From Aspidapion aeneum (taxonomy: Eukaryota; Arthropoda; Insecta; Coleoptera; Brentidae): a DNA stretch of 64,000 bases. The stretch covers positions 24,618,543 to 24,682,542 of the forward strand of contig OY755040.1 in NCBI GenBank assembly GCA_963576565.1. Reading direction: 5' to 3'. Position 1 is the stretch's first letter, and each line of letters begins with the position of its first letter. Positions 1-13,600 of this stretch are shown here, in pieces. Position numbers and translations under genes: made by a program. Under the pieces are notes generated by a model. The model saw nothing but the letters and a program-made list of their open reading frames with translations. It was not told the origin of the DNA and did no database searches.

Positions 1-395
1 AAAATTAGAGTTTATGGGGAAATATGGCGTGTGTGATATCAAACGAAAGGTAATTGAGTCTGGGGTTAAACAAAATACATTTTAATTTATTTAAAAAAAA
101 GGGTGGGGGTATATTTCAAAAATTGGAGTTTAAGTGAAAAGATGGCGTGTGTGATATCAAACGAAAGGTAATTGAGTCTGGAGTTAAAAAAAATACATTT
201 TAGTTTTTAAAAAAAGGGAGTAGATTTGAAAAATTAGAGTTTAAGTCAAAACATGGCTTGTGTGGTATCAAACGAAAGGTAATTGAGTTCAATAAAATAT
301 ACTTCAGTTTTTAGTTATATTAGCTTTCAAGTAGATACACTAAAACTATAGTACCCAGTGTGAGCTTATGTGCCCATAGATTGGCAGAGTATTTT
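1..395 (+). mobile_element. Twin-hairpin repeat family, copy 1 (cut by window start)
   Basis: This is the right part of a repeat that occurs nine times in the window. It holds three roughly 110-bp internal units (each with a GGGTGGGGGTAGATTTC-like core and a GTGTGATATCAAACGAAAGG core). It ends in the hairpin around AGTGTGAGCTTA and the terminal GGCAGAGTATTTT. The left end lies outside the window. No protein-coding capacity is seen. Confidence 0.8.
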
Positions 396-699
396 CATAG
401 TAATGTTTATTCTTTTCACGATCTAACAATAGACGTTTTAACGAAAGAAAAGTTTTTGAAGAAAGTGCTTTCAGAACTTGGGCATTCTTTCAGGTTTAAA
501 TTTTTTTTAAAAATCGTATTTTAATTAAAGTAACTACAGCGATTTTAGGACATTAAAAGATATGTTTTTACCAAATTTGGTAAAGAACAAAACAAATGTG
601 GAAGTAAAAAACAATTATGCACCACTAAAAATTCACCCTATTTCACCATTATAACTCGAATCGAGTCTAGTTTATTTATCCTGTTGGCTGCGATATATT
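396..699. other. Unassigned intron DNA
   Basis: AT-rich spacer between repeat copies 1 and 2, presumably within an intron of the MAP3K4-like gene. I see no gene, RNA or recognisable element here. Confidence 0.4.
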
Positions 700-1301
700 A
701 GCTCACACTACTACTATACTATAGTAGTGTGAGCTATGGTGATCCTAATTTTTTCGAGAAAAAAAAGTTGTTCCGATTTCAAAAATTTTTATATATCTTT
801 GCGTTTCAGATGATTTTGAAACTTTTTTGTTGCGCCGTCTGTCTGTCTGTATGTCTGTCTGTAACGACCAACGCGCATAACTCAAAAACGGCTTGCCCGA
901 TTTTAATGAAATTTGGTACCCAGGCTGGGTTTTGGGTCGAGAGGGTCCCATTTAAAAATGAACAAAATCCACACACAAACACAAGCCAAATAAAAGGATG
1001 GGGGTAGATTTCAAAAATTAGAGTTTATGTAAAAATATAGCGTGTGTGATATCAAACGAAAGGTAATTGAGTCTGGAGTTAAACAAAATACATTTTAGTT
1101 TTTAAAAAAAGGGTGGAGGTAGATTTGAAAAATTAGAGTTTAAGTCAAAACATGGCTTGTGTGGTATTAAACGAAAGGTAATGGAATCTGGAGTTCAATA
1201 AAATATACTTCAGTTTTTAGTTATATTAGCCTTCACGTAGATACACTATAACTATAGTATCCAGTGTAAGCTTAGGTGCCCATAGATTGGCAGAGTATTT
1301 T
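700..1301 (+). mobile_element. Twin-hairpin repeat family, copy 2
   Basis: Near-complete copy. It starts with the hairpin AGCTCACACTACTA...TAGTGTGAGCT, continues through GTGATCC, a CTGTCTGTCTG microsatellite, ACCAACGCGCATAACTC and the internal units, and ends in the second hairpin and GCAGAGTATTTT. Open frames inside are accidental translations of the repeat. Confidence 0.85.
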
Positions 1302-1390
1302 CTTTCATTTCCAATATGTTAGCATGTTATGGATGCGGATTAATAAATGAAGTGTAGCTTTAAGTCCCTATCTTTACCTTTTTCTCTTAG

Positions 1391-1613
1391 GTACTACCGC
1401 TCCTTCCACTCCAGACAGTGGTTTCATCTCAACTGGATCTCCAATAATATCTCTAGATCGAATTAGGCCGTCCAGGTCCAGGGGCGCTTCGCCCATTCCC
1501 CGACCGAACTACAAAAGCCAAAGATCCGGATCTCAAATAATCAATAGAAAAATTAGTGTTGAACCGTGCTCGCCCAAATCAGATCAGGATGAAGCTGAGT
1601 TTATTGGTGTACG
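1391..1613 (+). CDS. Mekk1: MAP3K4-like, exon a: Ser/Pro-rich linker
   Basis: Acceptor TTTCTCTTAG and donor GTAAGTA frame a 223-nt exon. It codes for a Ser/Arg/Pro-rich stretch ([24 protein letters not shown]) ending in acidic DQDEAEF. It starts with the last two bases of a split codon and ends with two bases of one completed by the next exon. It has no recognisable domain. It is probably the disordered region before the kinase domain and carries potential proline-directed phosphorylation sites. Confidence 0.85.
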
Positions 1614-4600
1614 GTAAGTATTAAAAAGTCCCAACATTTTGACAGTTGCTTTACGTCAGAGGTGGGTAACTCCCTTTGACTTTGATTCGTTTCATTTCGA
1701 TTTTACTTATTGGCTCTGTCCGCTTATTGCAGACAATTTGCCAGCTCAATTCGGTGGTAGGGATGTACGAATCAAATCGATTTTAATCGAAGATCGATCT
1801 TTTGACCAAAAGGATCGATTAAAATCGATCGATTTTTTTCCAAGCAATCTCTTGGATAATCGATCTTTTTTTTCCAAAATCGAAGCTCGATTTTATTATG
1901 TTACATGATAGAATAAAAAACACATTAGTTTGCTCGATTATTTGAAGCTAGTCCCGGCGCCGGTTCGGCGTCCCGGTATTTGCTGTTATTTATTTGTTAA
2001 TAACACCCTGTTTCCACCAATGCATGCCCACCCCGATTTAAAAAACGCATCAGGTGACGCTGCATTTAAAACCGGTGCAAATCCATGGGCCATCACGTGA
2101 TGTGTTTTTGAATCAGGGTGGGCATGCATTGGTGGAAACAGGGTATAAAGGTATTTAGATAATAGGGACCTATTGCAATAAAGCCAGGCAATAATTGTGC
2201 CGGGCACTATTCTGACATTTTCGCATTAGAAGAAAAGCTGTCTTCTTTCAAAATTAGGCCTTTGTGTATTATAAGAGCCAAAATTAATTGTAGGGACTTA
2301 TTGCAATAGTGCCAGGCACTAATTGTGCCGGGTACTATTCTGACAGATTCGCATTGAAAACTGACAGTTGATTTTTAAAAATTGACATACCAAAGTCAAA
2401 TTTATAAATCCAGTCGTTTATTTTACATTAATAGTGGCGGCACTATTAATTTGGCTCTTATAATACACAAAGGCCTAATTTTGAAAGAAGACAGCTGTTC
2501 TTATAATGCAAAAATGTCAGAATTGTGCCCGGCACAATTATTGCCTGACTGTATTGCAATAGGTCCATAGTGTCGCCACTATTAATGGAAAATAAACGAC
2601 TGGCTTTATACATTTGACTTTGGTATGTCAATTTTGAAAGATCAACTTTTAGTTTTCAATGCGAATCTGTCAGAATAGTGCCTGGCACAAATAGTGCCTG
2701 GCCTTATTGCAATTGGTCCCTAATTATATAGAATTTTTATTAAAAAACAATAATATTCAGAATCGAAGATCGATTTTTTTGTTGCCGATATATTTTTTGA
2801 TCAATCTTGTAATGCACGATCTTGAATCGATTCAAAATATCGATTTATTTCGTTTTTGGGACATCCCTATTCGGTGGACACCAAGATAATGTGACTCGAA
2901 GTTACTTTGTGCCCGGGAAAATCACAACTCATTCACTCTCACATTCATACTACATAAAGACCCAACGGGACAGCCCGCCAAGCACCGCACGGTATAGGCA
3001 ATTTTCTTTTCTCAAGGAGGATTTAATTTTTCATGATACTATTTGTCAAGTACAGGGTGGGTCTTTATCGTACTAGCGCCATCTACGCTCTTAATTCGGG
3101 ACCTTCCGCTTAACGTAACTTCCAACCACAGCCTTGTATTGATCATCAACTTTGCGTAGTTCGTTGATGCCCAAACTCCGCCCAAGACAGGCATTGTCCC
3201 TACCTCTGGTGAATCTGTATTCATGAACGGATAACGAGTTTGTACTGGCGGGCATGGGAATCGAACGCACACCGCCGTTAATTGTAAAGCGGACTTCAAG
3301 ACCAGTAACTTTTGACTTTGAGATTTGTTTCATAACTTTATCTAAAATAAAATTAGTGGGTGAGAAAGAGATACAAAACACGTTTTCTTCTGGTTTTATT
3401 GTGTTTTGGCGACATCGCGATGTTGTTGTTGTCGTTTCTTCATCCCAAGCTTCAAGTTTTTTACACACAGTACACTCATGAACCATTATATCAATTGATA
3501 AAATAGTTTTTATGGTATAAAAAATAAATAATGAAATACAATTTTTTTTCATTTTAAAAATGTCTGAAAACACATAGTAAAACCAGTGATCAACATTGCA
3601 TTGCGCACTTGAATGGATTTGTGACGACAAAACCACTACCACCAGTTTAGTTTACCGGGTCAGTCTGACTACCCTTATCTCTCATTCCCTGTGTAGCATA
3701 CACATCAATGTAATTAATTTTTGTAAAAATTGGAAGTTGTCACTTTTTAACCTTAAAATGGGTAGCTTAAGCTTGTTATAACAAATCACTGCACCATGCG
3801 TTGTGGATCCTACTTTGGTGGTAAAACTGATTTCTGTTTTACCACACTTATACACTTACTTCAAATTGAGCGAGAAATTGTTGAACTTTCGTCTATGGCT
3901 GGTACAATTTCGAACACACAAAAAACTTTTGGTAAAATCCGTAAAAACTCAGTTACAAAAAGGAAAATTTTAACTAAAATACTAGAACGATCACGACAGA
4001 ACACATTGTAGCTTAGCGGTGATGGGAAAAAGTGCGGAAAAACGAGGGTCTAAGGTGGCGCCGCGGTAATGGGACTTTGAAAGCTCAAGTGTGAAACTGG
4101 CAAATCCTAGCGATCGTAAGTACTACCTACTAGTATGTCAGTTCAGAACGTTTTTCTAAGTTTTCCAACGCCTATTATCCACCTTCGATCCTGACAATCA
4201 TCTTCTGTCAGGTTTTTTTGACTCATTGATCTTTGGATTGACTGTTGCCATTCCAGTTTAGGACGATTTTTTTCTGCGCCCTATTGGTTGCCATTCTAGA
4301 ACCTGCTTTGGTAATCTTTCGCCGTTCATCCGTTGTACATGGTCGTACCATATCAGTTTTCTTTTAGTGATGGCATCCGTTATGCTTCCCTTGATTCCCA
4401 TTATTTCTTTTATAGTCTCATTTGTTATATCATCTGTTCTAGAGATTCTCATTGATCTTATTGCATCCACTTCGACACTTTTCATTTTTGTTTTGTATTT
4501 TTCTGTTACGCGACAAGTCTATTCAATACAACAGCGTGCTTTTTGCCATTGTTTCGTATATGTTAAATTTTTAATTTTTATATTTGCTTTTTTGCTTTAA

Positions 4601-7600
4601 AAGTAATATTCTTTCCAGTTCTTGACAGTCTGTTCCTGTCTTATCAAATGTGACACCCAAGTATACATACTCATTGCAAGGAGATATTGTTTATCCATTA
4701 TCTAGCTCCAACCTACTTGATTCGTTTCCAATACATATGTAAGTACTGGGTCTTCTCCACGTTCACTGTTAACCCTCAGTTTTGGTATTCTTCCGTTAAC
4801 TTTCTCAGCGAACTTATGTCAAAGGTTTGAACAACCACGATCTTGCCAATAGTCCACTCAGTCAAACCTCAAAAAAAACATTGCTGCCAAAAAAAGTGGG
4901 GACAGAACGTCAAACACAGCAGGGATGTTTAGGTTTTTTAGCGATATATGTCAGCAATCTATTTTGACGTTAAGAAATCCTCTTTTAATGTCGATTTTTT
5001 GTAGCCAACTCAAGTAATAAACTTTGAGCTTTATCGCCTCCTGCCTTCTAGCTTAGCTCTGTATTATTATTGTGTTTTTGAACTACTTCTATTTTTACCG
5101 CCTCTCCCGATAGAAGTTGCAATAAACGTTATAGTTTCTATAACTTGAAAATAATTCATTATATTAATAGGAAAAAAGACGAGAAGAAGCCAAGCATAGT
5201 GACAATCAACCTGCCCCCCACTACGTATTCGGAACGAATAAAGGAGGCGGTGGACACCCTTGACAAGAAATTGGATCAGAAACATTTTCAACAGCAATTG
5301 ATCGGCAAGGTTATACAATTTACTTGCGAGAGAAAGACTAATCTGAGGAAGAATGTCACTTTTTCCTGGCAAAGGGGCATAAAGATTGGCCAAGGAAGGT
5401 TTGGAAAGGTACTTTAATCACAAAAAGTTAAACATAAATTTCAAATCATTTTTAAAAAAACAAAGTCTATGTAGCTACAACAGCGACAACCAAATTTCTT
5501 GATAATCAGAATTCCTATACAGAGCAGGTCCGAACAAGCTGTGACCCAGAATTAATTTGTTAACTACTAGGTCCTTAATAAAAACACAAAATGTTTTTTT
5601 CGACTGCACGTCTGCGTCGGTCCAGTTGTTGTTGTTGTTTCAGGACCATTTCCGTGTAGCGCCACACTTGGAATAGCCACATATTTCATTCATAAATCTA
5701 GATTTGTTTTAAAGCTTTATAGTTGAGTGGCTTATTGTCAAGGATCTTGTCCCGTGGGATAGTTGTGGATAATTTTTTAACGTCATAAATCCAAGATGGC
5801 GACTTTTTTCATGTTTTTTCGCAAACTTTGGCTTATAATTAATAATTTAGTATTTTTTTTTTTACTCAAAAAATTGAAAAAGGAAGTTTTACACCACTCG
5901 AAATCAATTGGTTATGGGTTACATAATTTTAAGTCGCCAGGTGTCTGCCTCAAATTTGAGTGAGAGCACCTGTGTGACGTCATAAATCCAAGATTGCTAT
6001 TTTTTCCATGTTTTTCCACAACCTTTTGCTTTTAACTTTTGCCACGTGCATCAACTTAAATACTAAAAAAATTATCAAAATTCAAGATTGGGCAAGAAAG
6101 TTTTAGATTTTAAATGAATGTTGTTGGTTGCACGTGTGGTGATGGTCGCCGGGTGTTTGCGTCGAATTTGAGTAGAAGGGACTGTGGGACGTCATAAATC
6201 CAAGATGGTGACTTTTTTCATGTTTTTTCACTAACTTTTGCTAAACTAATCTTACAGTTTTAGTAAAAGAAAATAACTTTTTTTTTAGTATTTTAAAAAA
6301 AATTATTATCTTTCTTTGTTTTTAAAATATATAAAGCTAAATTCTTTATAATCTTAATTGTTGTTCTATTTCAAACAAAAAACGTATTAACAGTTTTTCT
6401 GTAAAACTAATTTTACAAAACTTATAAGCCAAAGTTAGTAAATAAACATGAAAAAAGCCGCCATCTTAGATTTCTGACCTCACATCGGCCCTCCTACTCA
6501 AATGGTGACTTATAATTGTGTAATCTATTACGAATTGATCTAGCGTCGTTCTATATTCTAGTATCTAAATCTTCCACAGCTATCCCACGGGATACCATAG
6601 ACCTCTCAACTGTTATCTAAAATAAAATAAGTGAGTTAGAAAGAGATACAAAACTTGGTTTGATTCTGTCTTGGCAACGTCGCGTAACCATTACCGCCAG
6701 GTTAGTTTAACGGCAATCTGACCCGCTGCGCCTTATCTCTTTTGCACTCAAGTTCAGAGGGTTTTATTGAGATTGACACAGATGCGGGAGGGTTTGACAG
6801 AGATGCAACCTGTCGCGACGTTTTAAGATAAGTTATAACTTATCTTAAAACGTCGCGACAGGTTTATTAATAAATGTAATTTTTTATACCGTTCTCTATT
6901 GTGCCTACAATAAGTCGTGTTTCTATCTTCGTTGTTGGTTCAAAGGATATAACACGGAAGACTAGATCTTGTCTCAGCTTCTTCTCTCTCTTCTCTGTCT
7001 AACAAACACGCCAGTGGTACAAACAGAGAGAGGAAGAAAAAACTTCAACTAAATATCATCTTGGCAGCTCAGTTTGTTCACTAAAAATTTTCCTTCTAGG
7101 TATATACAGCTGTCAACAACAACACCGGAGAAATGATGGCTGTCAAAGAAATGCAATTGCAACCCAACGATCAAATGACAGTTAAAGCTGTATTAGGAGA
7201 GATGAAAATATTAGAAGGCTGCAATCACGAGAATCTGGTCAGATACCATGGCCTGGAAGTCTATCCGGTAATTGGTTAGGTTAGGTTTGTTTTGTAGTAT
7301 CCAGGCTCATTTCGAAAAACATTTAACTGCAGTATATGTATTTAAGCCCAAATTAAAGACCCTTTTTTGCAATAGCATCGTTTTTCTAGAAATTATTAAA
7401 CAGAGAGCTCAGTGAGGGCACCTCATTGGCCGAACTGGACAAAAATGTTCCTTAAAAATGTTTACCAATATTTTACAGATGTAGCTATATACCGCTGCCA
7501 ATATTGATTATGAATACTTTTTGTAGGATAAACTTTTAATATTTATGGAATATTGTGCCGAGGGCACCTTGGAAAATCTAATTTTGGCTACAGAGAACGG

Positions 7601-10600
7601 GTTACCGGAGCTTTTGGTCAGAAAATATACCTATCAGCTTCTTTCTGGTGTGGCTGCTCTGCATTTTAATGGTAAGTCCGTGTGTTTTTATTTTGATTAG
7701 AAAACATGAAGATGGTGCTGATAATTATCACTTACTAGGGTTATTGAACCTTTGTCGAGTTTTAGGATGTGCAGTGACCCTATCACTTATCCATTTCTTT
7801 GTTGCAGAGCTGTTTATTCTGTCCTAGGTTAAATATAAATGATGATGTAATGTCCAAAAAAATCTGTTATACGACACATCATATTTATATCCAAATAAAG
7901 AGGCAAGAATATACAGGGTTCTTCAGATAGATGGGATCTAGGGATAAGTAAGGGTGGCTTCCACACACCTGACACTGCTTCTAAAAGAGAGTGAGATCGA
8001 TGTAGTTCTAATCCAGGAACCGTGGATCTGTCAAGATTCCATAAAGGGATTGGGGTTGCTTATTGATCTCTCTCTCTCTCTACTATAAGAAGGGTAATTG
8101 GTAATTTAGGCTTTTAGTGGCATATCTTTAAGCCAAAGTATTAAGCTCATATCATTTTTGTTATAGTCTGCAGAGTTTTTCTATGTACTGGGTGACAAAA
8201 AAATATGCAACCTTAGTCAAACTCAGTAGGTGCATGGGCACAGTGGACCCATAAGGGTCTAGGTGCCACCACTTAAAAACAAGGGCGTACGAAGCAGCAG
8301 GGAGGGGCATTTGCCCCCCCCCTTAATGTTTAAATTTAATAACTTCCAAACAAAACAATTAATCAATTAAGTTAGAACTATAAATTTATTCCTATCTACA
8401 TAATATTAGGTGTACAATAGATACACTTATATACGATATACACTGTGAAGGATATAATTCGATTTTTCCGTAAATTAGTTTTACGAAGCAAGTATGGTCC
8501 AACTCCTTTGTGAGACACCATGGTCTCAAAAATACAAAAGTTTTGTTGTATTTAAAGATAACTTTTTGGGCATCCTTGAAGGTATTTAAAAACTATCAGA
8601 AGACGGCAATTCTGCACCTACAAAGGCGGCATTTCAGCTTTACCGTGCTTCAACATGGCCTCCATTGCTGCTTGAAAAACAGTAGCCTGCTGTCCGAGAG
8701 GATAGCTCTTCTGGACTTTTAGTTTCTTTACTAAATTTTAGGAATTTCTCTTTATATGTTGTTTTGTTGTTTTTATATGACTAGTTGGTCACTATTGGCA
8801 AATGAAAAAAGATTTTGATTTGATTGATAGAGTCAGTGGCCCTAAATAATTTGACAGTTTTGAAAACTAGATAGAGTTATCAATAAATATATAGAAAACT
8901 GATAAAAGTACAGAATTGAGCTATCAAAAGAATAGATTATAGTCCCTGCCATATGCAGTTACACTTTTGTGACTTTGGCATAAAATAAATATATTAAAAA
9001 GTAAACATGTCATCTTGGTATAAAATTAAAGGTAAAACTATCAATGTCTCTGGATAAAAAGATGCTGACTGTAGGTGGAAAAAAAATTGCACAGATAAAA
9101 ACAACTCAAACACATGCCATTGCATATGATAAATAAAGAGGTTGGAAATGTCACAAAAGTGTGGCATGGACTATACTTACACTAAACTTTACGATAACTT
9201 AATCTACACAATCAAACAAGTTTCGTGGCTAATCGGGCAAAAAGGAGTTTTTTTTGTTTCCCTGATATTTTTCAGTGGGTAGCCTGAAAGCCAAACCTCA
9301 CGGGGGTCCAAGATCTAATGGACACCTAATAAGTGTTGACAGTTAACAGTTAACAGTTCTTGCGAAGTTAATCAGACGGTTTTGTCTCTAATTAAATGTA
9401 ATTAGTGAGCGAACTATAGCAAGAGGCGCCATCTACCGAGATACGAGAGAAACAAAAAAACCAAAAGCAGGCGAAAGAAAACACTGCTATACAATATCGA
9501 TCAATGAAAAGATCGAATGCAAATAAAAGAAAACAACTATAGTCCGTGACCTACGACAGCTCTTTGTCTTTCAGGCCGGATCAAAACAGATTGCATTTTT
9601 ACCCATCTTCAAGACAGTGAGCGTCAATCAACGGAATTTTTAAGCCAAATAATACTAACAAACGTGGAATTTCGTACCCGTGAATTTGAAAATCAAACAA
9701 GTTTCGTGGCTAATCGGGCAAAAAGGAGTTTTTTTGTTTCCCTTATATTTTTCCGTGGGTAGCCTGAAAGCCAAACCTTTTTGCCCGATTAGCCACGAAA
9801 CTTGTTTGATTTTTAAATTCACGGGTACGAAATTCCACGTTTGTTAATCTACACAGTCATTTTGTGACCATCGACAATTTTTGTAGGTAAAGTGGAAGAT
9901 TGTGTATTGTAATAATTTCAGGTATAGTTCATCGGGATATCAAACCAGCAAACATATTTTTGACAGACGAAGGCAACTGCCTAAAAATCGGCGATTTTGG
10001 ATGCGCCGCTAAAATCAAATCTCATACTACCATGGCGGGCGAATTGCAGGGGTTAGTTGGAACTCAAGGTGAGTTATTTTTGTTATTTATTATTTCTTAT
10101 TGACCATCATTTTTTCTTTTTGAATCAAAATAGTTTTTTATGTTTTAGTGATTTTTTAACTTGTCAATGTTTTTAGCTTATATGGCACCTGAAGTGTTTA
10201 CAAAGACTGTAAGTGACGGCCACGGACGAGCTGCCGATATTTGGTCAGTTGGCTGCGTAGTAATAGAAATGGCATCTGGAAAGGTAAGAATCTTGGTAAT
10301 CAAAAAAAATATGAACATACTGCGCGTTTTTATTTTTCAAATATAAAAATTGCTTTCTACAGACAAAATCCAGATGTGTCCTGTCCTGTTAAAAAAATAA
10401 CGGTTATTTAATCAAAGAAGATACTGATATAAACTATACGGGCGTGTCCTTAAATTACGTAACGCTCTAGGGGGGGTTTGGCCATGCGTTATACTTAATG
10501 TTTTTTAATGTGTTTTTCTTTAAAATGCGTTACGAGAGGGGGGGAGGGGTGGTGAAAAATCCTGAATTTTTGCGTTATGTAATTTAGGGACGTTCCCTAC

Positions 10601-13600
10601 TTATGATACAAGTACCTGATGTGCTGGTAACGTATAGAGTTGCAATTGTAAGTGAAATTTTTTTTATTTTAGAATTATATTTCAATGTTTATATTTTTTT
10701 TGCTTTTAACCAGTGTACAGTTGAATTACAAGAGCAAAATGCTGTGGAGGCTCATGCGTGTGTGTCTATTCATGTACAGTTCAAGACTGTACTAATTTTC
10801 GTAGGGTTTTCTATATTTTATAAAAGTTGTTGCAAATTACACACATAATCTTGTATACAGGGTGTTTCAACTAAAAGGTAACAGAGGTGTTTTTGGGTAT
10901 TTTTCGTGCGAATTTGGAGAAACGCTCGGATACGTCGATTTTGTTTGCAAGGGGGACACTTTTTTGCTATCTTGAAATTTTTGTAGCACGAACCCCCTGC
11001 GAGGGGTATACTTTACCCCTATATTTTAATTAGGGAAAGTGGGTCTAGTGATACCTTGTTTTAAAGCTCAGCTCTCTTGAATATCTTTACAACCGTGTAA
11101 AAATTTAGAAAATCCATCGATTAGTTTTTAAGATATTTGCTTTGAAATTTTCAAATTTAACATGGAATGATAAAATAAAAATAAATCCGAAAAATAATAA
11201 AATTCTAATTAAATTTTTATTTTACAGTCCATGTTAAATTTGAAAGTTTGAAGACAATTATCTCAAAAACTAATGGATAGATTTTTGAAATTTTTACATA
11301 GTTGTAAGGACAATCAAAAGGGCTTCAAAACAAGGTATCACTAGACCCACTTTCCCTATTTAAAATATAGGGGTAAAGTATAGCCATCGAAGAGGGTTCG
11401 TGCTACAAAAATTTCAAGCCAAAAAGTGTCCCTCTTGCAAACAAAATCGACGTGTCCGAGCGTTTCTCCAAATTCGCACGAAAAATACCCAAAAACACCT
11501 CTGTTACCTTTTAGTTGAAACACCCTGTATAACTAATAAAATATTTCTCCGGCTATAATAAAATTTAGTGTGTAGATTTTGTGTACCCGTTTATTGTTTT
11601 TAAATACATACAATTTGAAAGTTGACAATGTGACAATTTGAATATTTTTATCTATCGATATCTGTTTAGTAAATCTTGACTGGGAATGGGACAACAACCG
11701 AACCGAACCGATTCGTCACGGGACAATTCGCCGCGAGATTTTTTTAAAATTTTATTTTTATATAATAATATTTATATAATTTTTGTAAAATAAAATTTTG
11801 TAGTTGTTTTGTATAAATTAGTTTTTTGAAAAACAAAAAGCTTTTTTTTTCGACAAACCATTTTTTTTGTTGAGTTTTTTTTTGCAAAATGTTGATGGTC
11901 TAGACACCGGTTAGGATATGTTTGCGATCAATTGACCACGGTTTAGGTTTAACACAGATTTTGATCTCCAAACAACAGGACAGGGGAGTTATGATTTAAG
12001 AAAAACTAAGTTACGTTAGATTAAAATAAAAATTAAACTAAAATTCTTGCGGAGAATTGTCCGCCCGATGAATCGGCCGACGGTGAATTATCCCATCGGC
12101 AAATCGGCCCGTGGCGAGTCGGCCGTGGCGAATTATCCCCTACCCATCTTGACTACTTTTGACAATTTTTTTTCCAAATTTGAAAAACATTGGGAGCGGA
12201 CCAAGAATAAAATCATTTTTGGATAAAAATTTACGTTTGGCAGTTTAAAGGGGTAATGCTGTGTAGGTTTTGCGGACACATAATAAATTTGAAAGTATTT
12301 ATTTATTTTTTTCTAATTATTCGACTTAAATATTAACACTAACGGCCAAAAATTTAGCAACCACCTCAACCTGTATGATACTACAATAATAATAAAAAAC
12401 CATTGACTTCTATACCCTACGGGTAGACCCGGCATGGGCCAAAATTGCCATTATATCAAGCTTTTATCGCAATTGACCAAATACAAGTAAGAATTTAATG
12501 AGCAAAATAGGGATGAAAATAGAATTTCGGTTTGGTGAGTCCGGAAACATGCAACATCGCAAAAATATTCTATTTGCTTGTCTTGGATAAAAAAGGGCAG
12601 TGGCGGCGCAAAATAAAAATTTTGAATTCCACTAGAATTTTTTTATCAACAATTTTCTGTTTGAATAATAAATAATTCATGAATACTTACTTGTGTGTGT
12701 TTACAAAATTCTCTTCAGTAAAAAAAAAGAGTAAAAAGAATTTCTAAGCATGCTAAGTGCAGTGGATGTATTAAAATTATTGTTTTCATCTTAGAACTTT
12801 ACAAATGTTGTACCTTCCAGGTAAAATATTTTCTTTCTTTGAACAAGGGTCTTCTTCAACTCTTCTTTTCTTGGGTGGACTACAAGTTATGCTCGAGTCA
12901 GATGAAATTTCGGAACTAAAAATTTCAATTCGGAATGGGACAACCGGTCGCCGGGCCAACTCGGCGCCGCCAACAGGGCGCCACGCCGGGCCTAATGGGC
13001 GCCGGGCCAACTCAGCGCCGGACTATTTTTTTTTCGATAAAATGTGCAGATAAAAACAAAATAAATATGTTATTTATACAAAACTTTCAACATCTATTAA
13101 GTCGAGTGTTGAAATTTGGTAGGTGTAGTGTTCTGCGACTTGAAACACCGCCAAGTTCCATATTCGATACATATCGATACATAAATAAGAAAGTCCGCCA
13201 TTTTGGATGCGCCATTTTAATTGTTTAAAGTTTGTTTTTCATCTGCACATTTTATCAAGAAAAAATATTCTAGTCCGGCGCCCAGTTGGCTCGGCGTCAA
13301 GTTGGCCCGGCGCCCAGTTGGCCTGCCGCCCAGTTGGTGGCGCCGAGTTGGCGGCGCCCAGGTGTCCTAGACTGCAACACATTTCAGGGGTCTGGTACGT
13401 TTTACCACCTTTCTTAAAACTACGAAGTTTTTTGAAAAATGATAATTTTAGACCATTTTATAGTGATTTCTAAAACAAAAATTGCGGACTATCGTTGATT
13501 TTGTTAAAAAAATTGAAATTGAAACATTCTTAAAACCCCATTAAAACCCATACAAATTGCTACAAAAGAAGCATTTTCTCATTTCAAACTGAAACAAAAC

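Larger units (their letters stand above)
1758..2869. mobile_element. hAT-type foldback MITE with 8-bp target duplication
   Basis: Terminal inverted repeats TAGGGATGT...ACATCCCTA are flanked by a perfect 8-bp direct repeat, TTCGGTGG (1750-1757 and 2870-2877), as hAT elements leave. Both subterminal arms are rich in ATCGAT motifs (near 1780-1880 and 2760-2845). The middle carries two younger elements (2005-2144 and 2163-2721). No transposase frame, so it is non-autonomous. Confidence 0.85.

Noticed and set aside
729..1007. Open frames such as those at 729-1007, 16357-16560 and 38649-38891 as small protein genes
   Set aside because: The same frames recur on either strand of all twin-hairpin repeat copies and are translations of CTGT/GACA microsatellite and repeat sequence.
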